A stretch of 64,000 nt of DNA from Adiantum capillus-veneris. Its lineage: Eukaryota; Streptophyta; Polypodiopsida; Polypodiales; Pteridaceae. Shown piece after piece: positions 45,242 through 53,375 of this stretch (position 1 is its first letter; each line of letters opens with the position of its first letter). The position numbers and the translations under genes are program-made. Location of the stretch: contig CM043962.1 of the NCBI GenBank assembly GCA_014529385.2, positions 46,293,098 to 46,357,097 on the forward strand. The letters run 5' to 3'. The notes under the pieces were generated by a model, which had not been told where the DNA came from, searched no databases, and saw nothing but the letters and a program-made list of their open reading frames with translations.

Positions 45242-48181
45242 CTATGAAGTGTCTGTGGGCGACGCATTGTAGTTGTTTTGGTCATAAGTTCCCAATGCCA
45301 TTGTAGAGCAATGATACAACAGTCTTTCCAATAAAGCTCTTTGTTTGATTGAAGGATTGGTGGTCGGGTTTTGGGTTGGTTTTGGCACTTCGGTAGTAGA
45401 ATCAGTAGATGGATTCTTCTTTACTTTGTTGTTCTTTTTCACAATCCAAATCTGCTTCCGCTTTGCTTGTGCTTGCCACAAACTCTTTGCGACCCAAACG
45501 TGCTTTGTTCTTTGTGTTGATTTCCTCGCTTTGAAATACCTAGGAGTTTCCGTGGATTGTACTGAAGGGAGTTCCTGTTTACAAATCCTTGGGATCCAAA
45601 TTTGCTTGCTATAGCTTTGTGCCGTCATGAAATTCTTTGGAATCCAGATCTGTTTCACTGTCCTTGATTGTCTGGAATCACTCTGTTGTCTGGTATTGAA
45701 GACTCTGTTTTCCACCTTTGTGTTCTCTGGCACAACCTTTTTTGGTCTCCATACCAACTTTGACTCCGTTTTTTCCCAAGGTTGAGCTGTTATATTATTG
45801 CTTGTCTTCCTTATCCAATGTTGAGGGTTCCTCGTCGAAGAGCAATCCAGTTGTATAGAAACTTTTGGTTGCCATTGCTTCTTCTTTTTCTCTGGTTGTT
45901 GTTTACCTTTGTTCTTGGATTCTTCCTTTGGAGTTGGCTCTGCTCCTTTGGTGAACTTAATTGATTGACTTTCACCTTCGTATTTGATAAGCACTGATTT
46001 AGAACTCCAGTCAATCATTGCATTGTATTGCTTCTGCCATGGTTGTCCTAGCAATAATGGATGTTGTGTAGCTTGGTCTTCAACCACGTAAAACATATGA
46101 GGATACACATACTGGTTAATCTGTATATGTAAAACTGTGCATCCGACAGTTTTGATTGAATTCTCAGAGTAACTCTTTAACTCTTGCTTGGCAGTTTGTA
46201 ATTTAGTGTCATTTGTCAATTGTCTATACAAACTGAGTGAAAGTAGGTTAGTTTGAGCTCCTGAATCCAATAGTGCTCTGGCTTTGATTTGGTTGGTTCC
46301 TACTTTGCATTCAATGATGGGTTCTTCTTTGTCATTATCCATTTCTGTTATACTGACTGCGTTTATTCGTATTGCTCCTTCATTGCGCTGTTTCTGACGC
46401 AGTAGTCTTCTTTTCTCCATTCTTTCCTTCGCCTCGGCTTGCGCTTCCTCCACAATCTTTTTCTTTTTCTGGACACGCAGCTTTTCTTGATGTATTTTGA
46501 GAAGCATGTCTTGGGTTAGCGGCAAAAGATACTTTTTCACTCTGCATCCACTAATCCAATTGGGCATTTCTTCTCCGTCTAATGTAGCAAGCTTGACGGC
46601 TCCACTTGGTGATAGATCTTTAATCACCAGAGGTCCCATCCCTCGCTTTTTAAGCTTCTTAGCATGCTGTTTCAGAGTGTAAACTAGGACATAGTCCCCA
46701 ACCTTAAACTCTTTAGTCCGCACATGCTTATCAAAAAATTCCTTTTGTCGCCTTTTTTGAGCGTAGATAGAAGCTACTGCTTTTAGGCGAAGCTCGTCTA
46801 GCTTTTCCAGGTCATCTATTCTATCAGAAAGCTCGTGCCCTGTCCACTCTAGATCCTTAGCCACCCTTAAGGTTGAAATCAAGAATTCTATTGGTAAGAT
46901 AGCATTTAGCCCAAAAACCATGTTATATGGGGTCGTTCCTATTGATGTTTTATATGCTACCCTATATGCCCATAATGTTGAATGCAACTTCTGGTCCCAG
47001 TCAGTTCTCGACTCAGATACAATCTTCGTAAGGACCGTGCATATGGTTTTGTTTGTTGCTTCAGCTTGTCCGTTTGCTTGTGGATGATACGGGGCTGATT
47101 TCCTATGGATTACCATGAATTCATCTAGAAGGATCTCTATCACTTCATTTATAAAATGTGTGCCTCGATCACTCACAATTTCTATTGGCAATCCATATCG
47201 TACAAAGACGTATTCATATAGAAATTGTGCCGTGGTCCTGGCATCTGCTTTTTGAGTTGCCTTTGCTTCGACCCACTTTGTTAGATAGTCTGTAGCCACA
47301 ACGATGTATTGTGCATGAGTCTTATATGCAGGAGGTGAAATGGGTCCGACATAATCAATCCCCCATTTTGCAAAAGCTCTTGCCCCCATCATTGGTCTAA
47401 GCGGCATATCATCTCTTTTAAGTGGTACTTTGGTCCGCTGACAGTCATCACACCGTTTAACGTATTCCTCAGCGTCCATATGTAATGTTGGCCACCATAT
47501 TCCTGCGGCTAAGACAAGTTTTGCTGTCTTATCACCTGAGAAATGGCCTCCACCTACTCCTCCATGAGCTTGCTCCAGGATTATCACATACTCAGACTCT
47601 GATGCGCAAATCCTAAGCTGGTTGTCTTTACCTCTCTTATAGAGTTGATCTCCTATTAAAGCGTAATCTCTAGCTTCTGTCTCTACAGATTTCTGACGAG
47701 CTTTTGACGTTCCTTCTGGGAAAGTTCTATTTGTGAGATATTCAACAATATACTGACTCCATTCCGGAGCGATCATTATCTGATATAATGTCGAATACTC
47801 TGCTGGCGGTTTTGATGAACATACAATACATACAGTGACATATTCATGTACGCTTTCTTTCATTCCTGGCCAATAGACTCCCAATTGTAACAAATTCCTA
47901 TATGTGTTCCTTCTTGAACAATGAAATGCACATTCCTGAACATGTGCTTCGCGCAGATATATATTATATTCCTCAGGATTGATGCATAGTCGTAAAACAT
48001 GATCATTTCCCAATTGATACAACCTTCCTGCAACCAATTGAAGATTCTTGGATTGCTGAATAGCAATATGTTTCTGGTTGTATTCTCTTCTATCAAACTC
48101 TCCTCCATAGGTTAATAGGCTAACGACATTTTGAGACCACTTCGGTATCATTTCTATGTTGAACAAGTACGCGTCTGGCAT
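45242..48181 (-). CDS. Integrase with duplicated HHCC region, second retropepsin-like domain and W-x-P-K tail (copy 3 pol, distal part)
   Basis: A 979-codon frame continuing pol; the frame is open a little upstream of the first Met (to about 48225), so it is joined to RT-RNase H by a frameshift near a GGGAAG run. Domains: first HHCC-like block (residues 8-125: AHVQECAFH, C118..C121); second HHCC block (133-255: AHGGVGGGHFSG, CDDC 244-247); core D276 (GIDYVGP), D338 (VSDRGTHF) and E374 (GQAEATNK), a DDE triad with 35 residues between the last two; integrase C-terminal SH3-like part to about 550; basic helix 565-600; retropepsin-like 620-735 (LLDSGAQTNLLS, D639; LLLGQPW 709-715); tail with seven W-x-P-K-like motifs (W770, 789, 811, 846, 862, 896, 912). 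It integrates the DNA copy; the role of the added domains is unknown. Confidence 0.9.
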   Translation of the reverse strand: MPDAYLFNIEMIPKWSQNVVSLLTYGGEFDRREYNQKHIAIQQSKNLQLVAGRLYQLGNDHVLRLCINPEEYNIYLREAHVQECAFHCSRRNTYRNLLQLGVYWPGMKESVHEYVTVCIVCSSKPPAEYSTLYQIMIAPEWSQYIVEYLTNRTFPEGTSKARQKSVETEARDYALIGDQLYKRGKDNQLRICASESEYVIILEQAHGGVGGGHFSGDKTAKLVLAAGIWWPTLHMDAEEYVKRCDDCQRTKVPLKRDDMPLRPMMGARAFAKWGIDYVGPISPPAYKTHAQYIVVATDYLTKWVEAKATQKADARTTAQFLYEYVFVRYGLPIEIVSDRGTHFINEVIEILLDEFMVIHRKSAPYHPQANGQAEATNKTICTVLTKIVSESRTDWDQKLHSTLWAYRVAYKTSIGTTPYNMVFGLNAILPIEFLISTLRVAKDLEWTGHELSDRIDDLEKLDELRLKAVASIYAQKRRQKEFFDKHVRTKEFKVGDYVLVYTLKQHAKKLKKRGMGPLVIKDLSPSGAVKLATLDGEEMPNWISGCRVKKYLLPLTQDMLLKIHQEKLRVQKKKKIVEEAQAEAKERMEKRRLLRQKQRNEGAIRINAVSITEMDNDKEEPIIECKVGTNQIKARALLDSGAQTNLLSLSLYRQLTNDTKLQTAKQELKSYSENSIKTVGCTVLHIQINQYVYPHMFYVVEDQATQHPLLLGQPWQKQYNAMIDWSSKSVLIKYEGESQSIKFTKGAEPTPKEESKNKGKQQPEKKKKQWQPKVSIQLDCSSTRNPQHWIRKTSNNITAQPWEKTESKLVWRPKKVVPENTKVENRVFNTRQQSDSRQSRTVKQIWIPKNFMTAQSYSKQIWIPRICKQELPSVQSTETPRYFKARKSTQRTKHVWVAKSLWQAQAKRKQIWIVKKNNKVKKNPSTDSTTEVPKPTQNPTTNPSIKQRALLERLLYHCSTMALGTYDQNNYNASPTDTS

Positions 48182-48195
48182 GTCGTCATCTACTC

Positions 48196-50094
48196 CTATA
48201 GGGTCTTCCCATTCGTCAATCGCGAAAGATGATCAGCTCTAAGATGTGTTTTTCCTTTCTTTACTACTACCGTGAAGTCGAATTCCAGTAAGATAATGAA
48301 CCATCTCACTATTCTCCCGGTATTGCATGGTTTATTCACTAGGTAGAGCAAGGCTTGGTGATCCGTAAAAAACACAAACTTGTTGGCTAGAAGATAATGC
48401 CGAAATTTCTTCACAGCATATATCATTCCTAATCCCTCTCGCTCTGTTGTGGTGTAATTCTTCTCTGCATTGTTGAGCTGTCGACTGGCGTAACAGATAG
48501 GAAAATCCATGTTTCCTTCTTCTGGCTGAGCCAGAATGCATCCTATTGCATATGCCGAAGCATCTATATGCACATGGAATATCTTCTCCCAATCTGGTGA
48601 TTTCAAGACTGGAGCAGTAATGAGTGCCTCTTTCAATTTCTTGAATGATTCCTCACACTCCTCTGTCCATTCAAAGTTCACTATTAGCCTGTAAAGTGGT
48701 TGGCCTATTATAGCGTACATGTAAATGAATCGTCTATAATATCCGCAATGTCCCATAAAGCTCTGTACTTGTTTCGCATTGGTTGGTCTAGGCATATCCA
48801 CTATAACTTTTATCTTCTCTAAATCCGTGGATATTCCGTTTTGTGAGACAATATGTCCCAGAATTCTGCCCTGTCGGACCATAAACACACATTTCTCAGG
48901 ATTGAGACAAATGCGATATGTCCTACATTTCTCAAATACTTTTCTTAGGTGTTCTAGATGCTCATCTCTCAGAAGAGAATGTACACATAAGTCATCCATG
49001 TATATTTCTAGAAACAACCTTAAGTATTCTTTGAAAGCATGCGTCATCAGCCTCTGGAAGGTTGCGGGAGCATTGGTTAGACCAAAAGGCATAACCCGAT
49101 AAGCATAAATTCCCCACTCCGTTGCAAAAGCTGTTTTATGTTGATCTTCCGGTGCTATGGCTAGCTGGTTATATCCTGAAAAACCATCAAGAAAGGAGTA
49201 TGCTGTTTTCCCTGATACACGCTCTAGAACATGATCAGTTATCGGCAGGGGATAATTGTCCCTGATTGTTGCAGCATTCACTTTCTTTAAGTTGACACAC
49301 ACTCGGAGTTTTCCGTTCTTCTTGGGTACCACCACAATCGGAGATACCCAATCGGTGTGTTCAATCTCGTATATGAATTCAGCTTCCATTAGCTTATCTA
49401 TCTCTTCTTTGATTCGCTTAGCAAACGTATCATTATATGTGTATGGTCTCTGTCTGCTAGGCTTTGCGTCTTGTTTTAGTGGGATTGTGTGTTGGCATAT
49501 CGATGGGTCAACTCCCTTTAAGTCCTTATAAGACCATGCAAACACATCCCTGTACTCTCTGAGAAGACTCAAAAGTCTCTCTTCCTCGCCTGGAGACAAA
49601 TCTGTGGCTATGTACACCGGTCTAGGTGTCTCACCTGGAGCTGCTAAATCAACTTTTTTTGCATCCTCCGGTCCGTCATAAGATTCGTTCTCCCTTCTCT
49701 CTCGAATAGGTTGGGTTAATACCACCTTCCTATCCTCTATTGTGAATTTCCTGTAGTGAGAGGGAACATCCATGTTTTCCTTGATTTTGGCGTTTTCGTC
49801 CTCTCCACTCTCAATTTCTGTCGTCCAAACTTCTTTCAGAGTTTTCTTGAGCTCTCTGTACTTGTTTCTACGTTCTAACTTGGACTCCGTGTGTTCTCTG
49901 TTGCGCTTGTTCTTTTCTGATTTTTCTGTTTCAGTTTTCGTTCCATTCCTTTGAACTTGATTTCTTGAGCTTCTTTTGTCTTTTCGTAAGCTCTTTTGAT
50001 CATTGCCTCTCATTCTTCCAGAAATCTTGTCCTTAACACAATCTTCCGCCTTTACTAGCATTAGGAATTGATTTTTTCCTCTTATTCTAGGCAT
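48196..50094 (-). CDS. Reverse transcriptase and RNase H of gypsy copy 3
   Basis: A 632-codon frame. Residues 1-190 are a Lys/Glu-rich linker. RT: WVSPIVVVPKKNGKLRVCVN, YSFLDGFSGYNQL (first Asp), [16 protein letters not shown], catalytic Y-M-D-D (365-368), LNPEKCVF and GHIVSQNGI. RNase H: HVHIDASAYAIGCILAQP (D near 509), TTTEREGLGM (Glu), FFTDHQALLYLVNKP (Asp) and LRADHLSR. All RT and RH catalytic residues are kept. The Met at 50094 overlaps the end of the protease frame by 13 bases. I see no second, archaeal-type RNase H as in Ogre/Tat. The frame ends at TAG by a one-base shift relative to the integrase frame. Confidence 0.92.
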   Translation of the reverse strand: MPRIRGKNQFLMLVKAEDCVKDKISGRMRGNDQKSLRKDKRSSRNQVQRNGTKTETEKSEKNKRNREHTESKLERRNKYRELKKTLKEVWTTEIESGEDENAKIKENMDVPSHYRKFTIEDRKVVLTQPIRERRENESYDGPEDAKKVDLAAPGETPRPVYIATDLSPGEEERLLSLLREYRDVFAWSYKDLKGVDPSICQHTIPLKQDAKPSRQRPYTYNDTFAKRIKEEIDKLMEAEFIYEIEHTDWVSPIVVVPKKNGKLRVCVNLKKVNAATIRDNYPLPITDHVLERVSGKTAYSFLDGFSGYNQLAIAPEDQHKTAFATEWGIYAYRVMPFGLTNAPATFQRLMTHAFKEYLRLFLEIYMDDLCVHSLLRDEHLEHLRKVFEKCRTYRICLNPEKCVFMVRQGRILGHIVSQNGISTDLEKIKVIVDMPRPTNAKQVQSFMGHCGYYRRFIYMYAIIGQPLYRLIVNFEWTEECEESFKKLKEALITAPVLKSPDWEKIFHVHIDASAYAIGCILAQPEEGNMDFPICYASRQLNNAEKNYTTTEREGLGMIYAVKKFRHYLLANKFVFFTDHQALLYLVNKPCNTGRIVRWFIILLEFDFTVVVKKGKTHLRADHLSRLTNGKTL

Positions 50095-51767
50095 CGGATT
50101 GGTTCTAACCCCTTTGTTTTTCTCTTTGCTCTATAGCGTTTCTGGCGTTGTTTAGTTTGGTTCGGAAAATCATAAAATCGGACATCCGTTATAGTTTCTT
50201 CGTTTCCGCTTGAATTGTCCGTTGACTCGTTGTCTGCTTCATTTCCCCACTCTGGATGATCGGGAATGTCGTGAAACACCTCTTCTTCATCTTCCTTTTC
50301 CAGTGTATCGTTCTTTTCAGTTTCTTTTTCGAGTACAGTTCTCAACATGAAGTACGGAACCACGTCGTACCCGTCCTTGTCGCAAAATTTTGTTGTGGGA
50401 CCATCCGGAATTGCACAAACATCTAGGGTTGCTAGAATGTGTGTCCATTCTAATGGTTCAAGCGTGTCCTCTGGAAAGGGTTCTCCTATATAAGTTTCGT
50501 CTTCGATAGCCCTTTCTAAAACATATTCTTCTCGCCTCAGACTTCCACATTTCGAGGCTCCACACATCCATAACTCCTTGGGCTTACCTAACCAAGCTGG
50601 AAATTCGGATCCCGCCAAAGTAGCTGAATCAAACTCCTCTACCGGTGTTCGGTTCACATCTTTGTAGCTATGGTCTTTCAGGTTCACACGTGTAGTGGTT
50701 TCCATATTTCTCAGGTATATGTGATCGTAGCCCCAATCCTGGACCATTTTCAACTGTCTCATGAATGGTCTTCCCAGTATGATATCATAGTTATTCTCCT
50801 TGCCAAAATCGACAATAGCAAAAGTATGTTCGTATTCAATGCCGCAAGAAGTCACTACGACTTTCTCTAATAACCCCATAGGTTTCTCCATGTGTCCATC
50901 TGCTAATTGGAGTTTCAACCTAGTCTTCCTTATTGCTGGTTTCCCCCATTTTTTCCAGATTTCTTTTGTAGCAATGGCTACCCCAGCTCCGCTGTCTAGT
51001 ATTGCCATCGTGTTCACTCCTTGGAATTCAACTGGTAAGGTTGTATTCCCCTCTTCACCTTCGCAATACTCTCCGACCTTGTTTAAGGGTACAGGCTTAG
51101 CGTTCTTTTGTGGTTTGCTCAGCTCTTGTATACCCTCTTGCAGTCTCGATGTTGGGTCTTTTATCCCAAATTTCTCCAAGCATTTTCCTACAGTGGTCCA
51201 CATATGTGGTCTTAGCCTCAAAAGCTCAGCTAGAGTGATAGTGCATGTCACTGGTGTTGACAAGATCTCTATCAATCCTTGCGAGTCCATGACTTTTTCT
51301 GATGAGATTCTTCGTGAGGGAAGTGCTCTAATCTCGGATTTTGCTTCATACTCTCCTAAGTATGAAGGTAAGGTATTCAGTGAATGAGGTTTGCTCTCCA
51401 TTGTTCTAACAGAGCCCCCATCTCCCCAGTAAGATTGCAGATCCAAGTCCACTTGAGATCCTGCCTCAAATTCCACTATGGGAGGATTCCTGATGTCCTT
51501 TTCCCAATTTGTCTGATTAGCTTGGCAACTTAGCTCGTTTGCAAAGTTTGCCTCTCTCACTTGTTTCCAAAATTCATTGTAATCCTCATCTCTTCCGTAA
51601 GACCTCTGTATGACTGGATGAAAACTCTCTATCTCCTGATCGGTTGTGTTCAATACTATGTGGTCATCCTTGTGTGTATTTTCAGGCCTTTGTGCACTGG
51701 GAGTCTTTTCAGCTACCCGTGAAATGATAGTCTCTTGCTGAATTGGATTTTCCGTTTCACAATTCAT
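50082..51767 (-). CDS. Protease frame of gypsy copy 3 (first retropepsin domain)
   Basis: A 561-codon frame whose Met (51767) overlaps the gag stop by 11 bases. The N-terminal 200 residues have no known domain. The retropepsin domain spans about 240-345: PVEFQGVNTMAILDSGAGVA (catalytic D-S-G near residue 257), ADGHMEKPMGLLEKV, FAIVDFG and YDIILGRPFMRQ. The long C-terminal part is acidic (EKEDEEEVFHDIPDHPEWG). It should cleave Gag-Pol. It lies in a frame different from both gag and RT, an arrangement needing frameshifting or reinitiation. Confidence 0.88.
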   Translation of the reverse strand: MNCETENPIQQETIISRVAEKTPSAQRPENTHKDDHIVLNTTDQEIESFHPVIQRSYGRDEDYNEFWKQVREANFANELSCQANQTNWEKDIRNPPIVEFEAGSQVDLDLQSYWGDGGSVRTMESKPHSLNTLPSYLGEYEAKSEIRALPSRRISSEKVMDSQGLIEILSTPVTCTITLAELLRLRPHMWTTVGKCLEKFGIKDPTSRLQEGIQELSKPQKNAKPVPLNKVGEYCEGEEGNTTLPVEFQGVNTMAILDSGAGVAIATKEIWKKWGKPAIRKTRLKLQLADGHMEKPMGLLEKVVVTSCGIEYEHTFAIVDFGKENNYDIILGRPFMRQLKMVQDWGYDHIYLRNMETTTRVNLKDHSYKDVNRTPVEEFDSATLAGSEFPAWLGKPKELWMCGASKCGSLRREEYVLERAIEDETYIGEPFPEDTLEPLEWTHILATLDVCAIPDGPTTKFCDKDGYDVVPYFMLRTVLEKETEKNDTLEKEDEEEVFHDIPDHPEWGNEADNESTDNSSGNEETITDVRFYDFPNQTKQRQKRYRAKRKTKGLEPIRCLE

Positions 51768-53150
51768 TGTTTCTCTTTGGTGGTTCTAATAAGGCTTGTG
51801 CAGTCTCGATCATTCTCTGGCACATTTCAAGTCTCTGCTTTTCCAATTCCGCGTTTGGGTATGTCATCCACCTCTGTTCTTGTGTTTGGTTGTTCTTTAA
51901 CCTAGCTTCGTAAGCTCTCATCAGTGCGTCCAATGGTTCGTGTACTTTGTCAACTAGCACTGATCCCCCTGAGCTTAAGCTCGTTGTTTCTTTGATACTC
52001 TTTTGTTTTGTTCTTTCCGGGCTCATCTCTCGTTTCCCGTTTTGACTCTCAAGTTTTTCTAATCTATCTTTAGTTCGCTTTAGTTTCTCAGCCAGAATAG
52101 CGTCTTCACGTTCTTTTCTCAACTTCATGCGTGCTTTTCTAGCTTTCCATGTGTTTCTCTGACTCCGCGGTCCTTGACTAACCACTTCAGTCGCTAACTT
52201 TCCATTCTCAGGTTCTCTAGTGGTTTTCTTAGCTTGAGCTCTAGTAACAACTTGCGTTGGTATCAGAGTTTCATTTTCAGACCCACTGCTGGTAGGAATA
52301 GTTTCTAGCATATTCAATGTCGTCTTTTGCACTTTGTTTGGATTCTTTGAACAATCCTCAATGAAGTGAGTAACCCCACACTCAGTGCAATAAGCGTTAA
52401 TTCTAATGATTTCCGTATGTGGACAAACATTCATCAGATGGTCACCTCCACACTTGTAACAGGGTCCTAGTGCTGGTCTTGGTCCCACTTGATTCGTCCT
52501 TTGTGGATAGGATGGTCTTTGTCCTGTTAACCCTCCATGAGCTATGAACATCAATGTTCTTGCGTCCAAATTGTATCTCTCTTCATCAGAAGCACTTGTA
52601 ACTGTTGGTGTTCCAACATTCCCAATCATGCCCCATGGTTCTGGTTGTTTGGGTTCTTCTGGTGGGTAATACACAGTTGGAGACATGTGTGCACCAGATT
52701 CTTCATAATAGGCTTGAACAGGCACTAAGGCTTGTTCTTCCTGATTCTCTAAGGTTGGTGCATATCTAATGCCCACTGGTCTTGCTCCTGGTAAAGGTGG
52801 TTGTTGTCCCAATACCGGTTGCGGTCTTTCTATCCCCATAGGTCCTGGTACATTTCCCGTTGGGTATCGAGGTACTGGATGTACCTGAGGTGGTGCTAAT
52901 TGAGCAGGAGGTGCATACTGACGCTCCCTTACATACCCTTTGTTGTAATAGCACTCCTCTGTTGGATGGTTTGTCCATTTTTGTTCAATAGCACACCATT
53001 TCAGTGGTTTTGGCAATGGTTTTTGGTATGGTGCCATCCTTTTTAGAGCATCTTCTATCATTTGCTCTACATTTGGCATGGTTGTTGTTTGAACATTCTT
53101 TTTAGTGGTAGTCTCGCTCGCTACGGAGGAAGAGCTACTGGATGCAAAAT
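51757..53150 (-). pseudogene. gag C-terminal part (nucleocapsid) of gypsy copy 3
   Basis: The frame is open from about 53150 (…DTDFASSSSSSVASETTT) through the Met at 53079 to the stop at 51757. Two zinc knuckles of type CX2CX3HX4C are seen: CYKCGGDHLMNVC and CTECGVTHFIEDC, near 52440 and 52380. A Pro-rich stretch precedes them, and a Lys/Glu/Arg-rich helical region follows. It packages the element RNA. It is separated from the capsid frame by a frameshift near 53140, so gag as written is broken. I call it a pseudogene only because of that; it could be a recent or sequencing-level indel. Confidence 0.75.
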
Positions 53151-53375
53151 CTGTATCGCTGACACCTCTCCATAAACCGTACAGTTATCCACTAAGTACA
53201 ATGCTTCTCTCGTTACTTGCTCGAAACTTGTACAAGCTTTCAAGTGCAAGTCCTTCTTGAGAGTGTCGTTTCTCAATCCTTCAATAAAGAGAACAGATAG
53301 TCTGTCATCTTGTGGTCGTTCACGTACTGGACATCTCTCAATGTATTGTTTGAAGCGAAGTGAAGCTTCCTTCAC
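53121..53375 (-). pseudogene. gag middle part (capsid C-terminal) of gypsy copy 3
   Basis: An 84-codon frame: VKEASLRFKQYIERCPVRER, FIEGLRNDTLKKDLHLKAC and REALYLVDNC, the second half of the retrotransposon gag domain. It continues the preceding frame after a one-base (-1) shift at CACAAAAAGTGA, where a run of five A precedes the stop. Confidence 0.8.

Noticed and set aside
48196-50094. Second (archaeal-type) RNase H as in Ogre/Tat elements
   Set aside because: The stretch between RNase H and integrase is filled by the duplicated HHCC region; no second RNase H motifs are seen.
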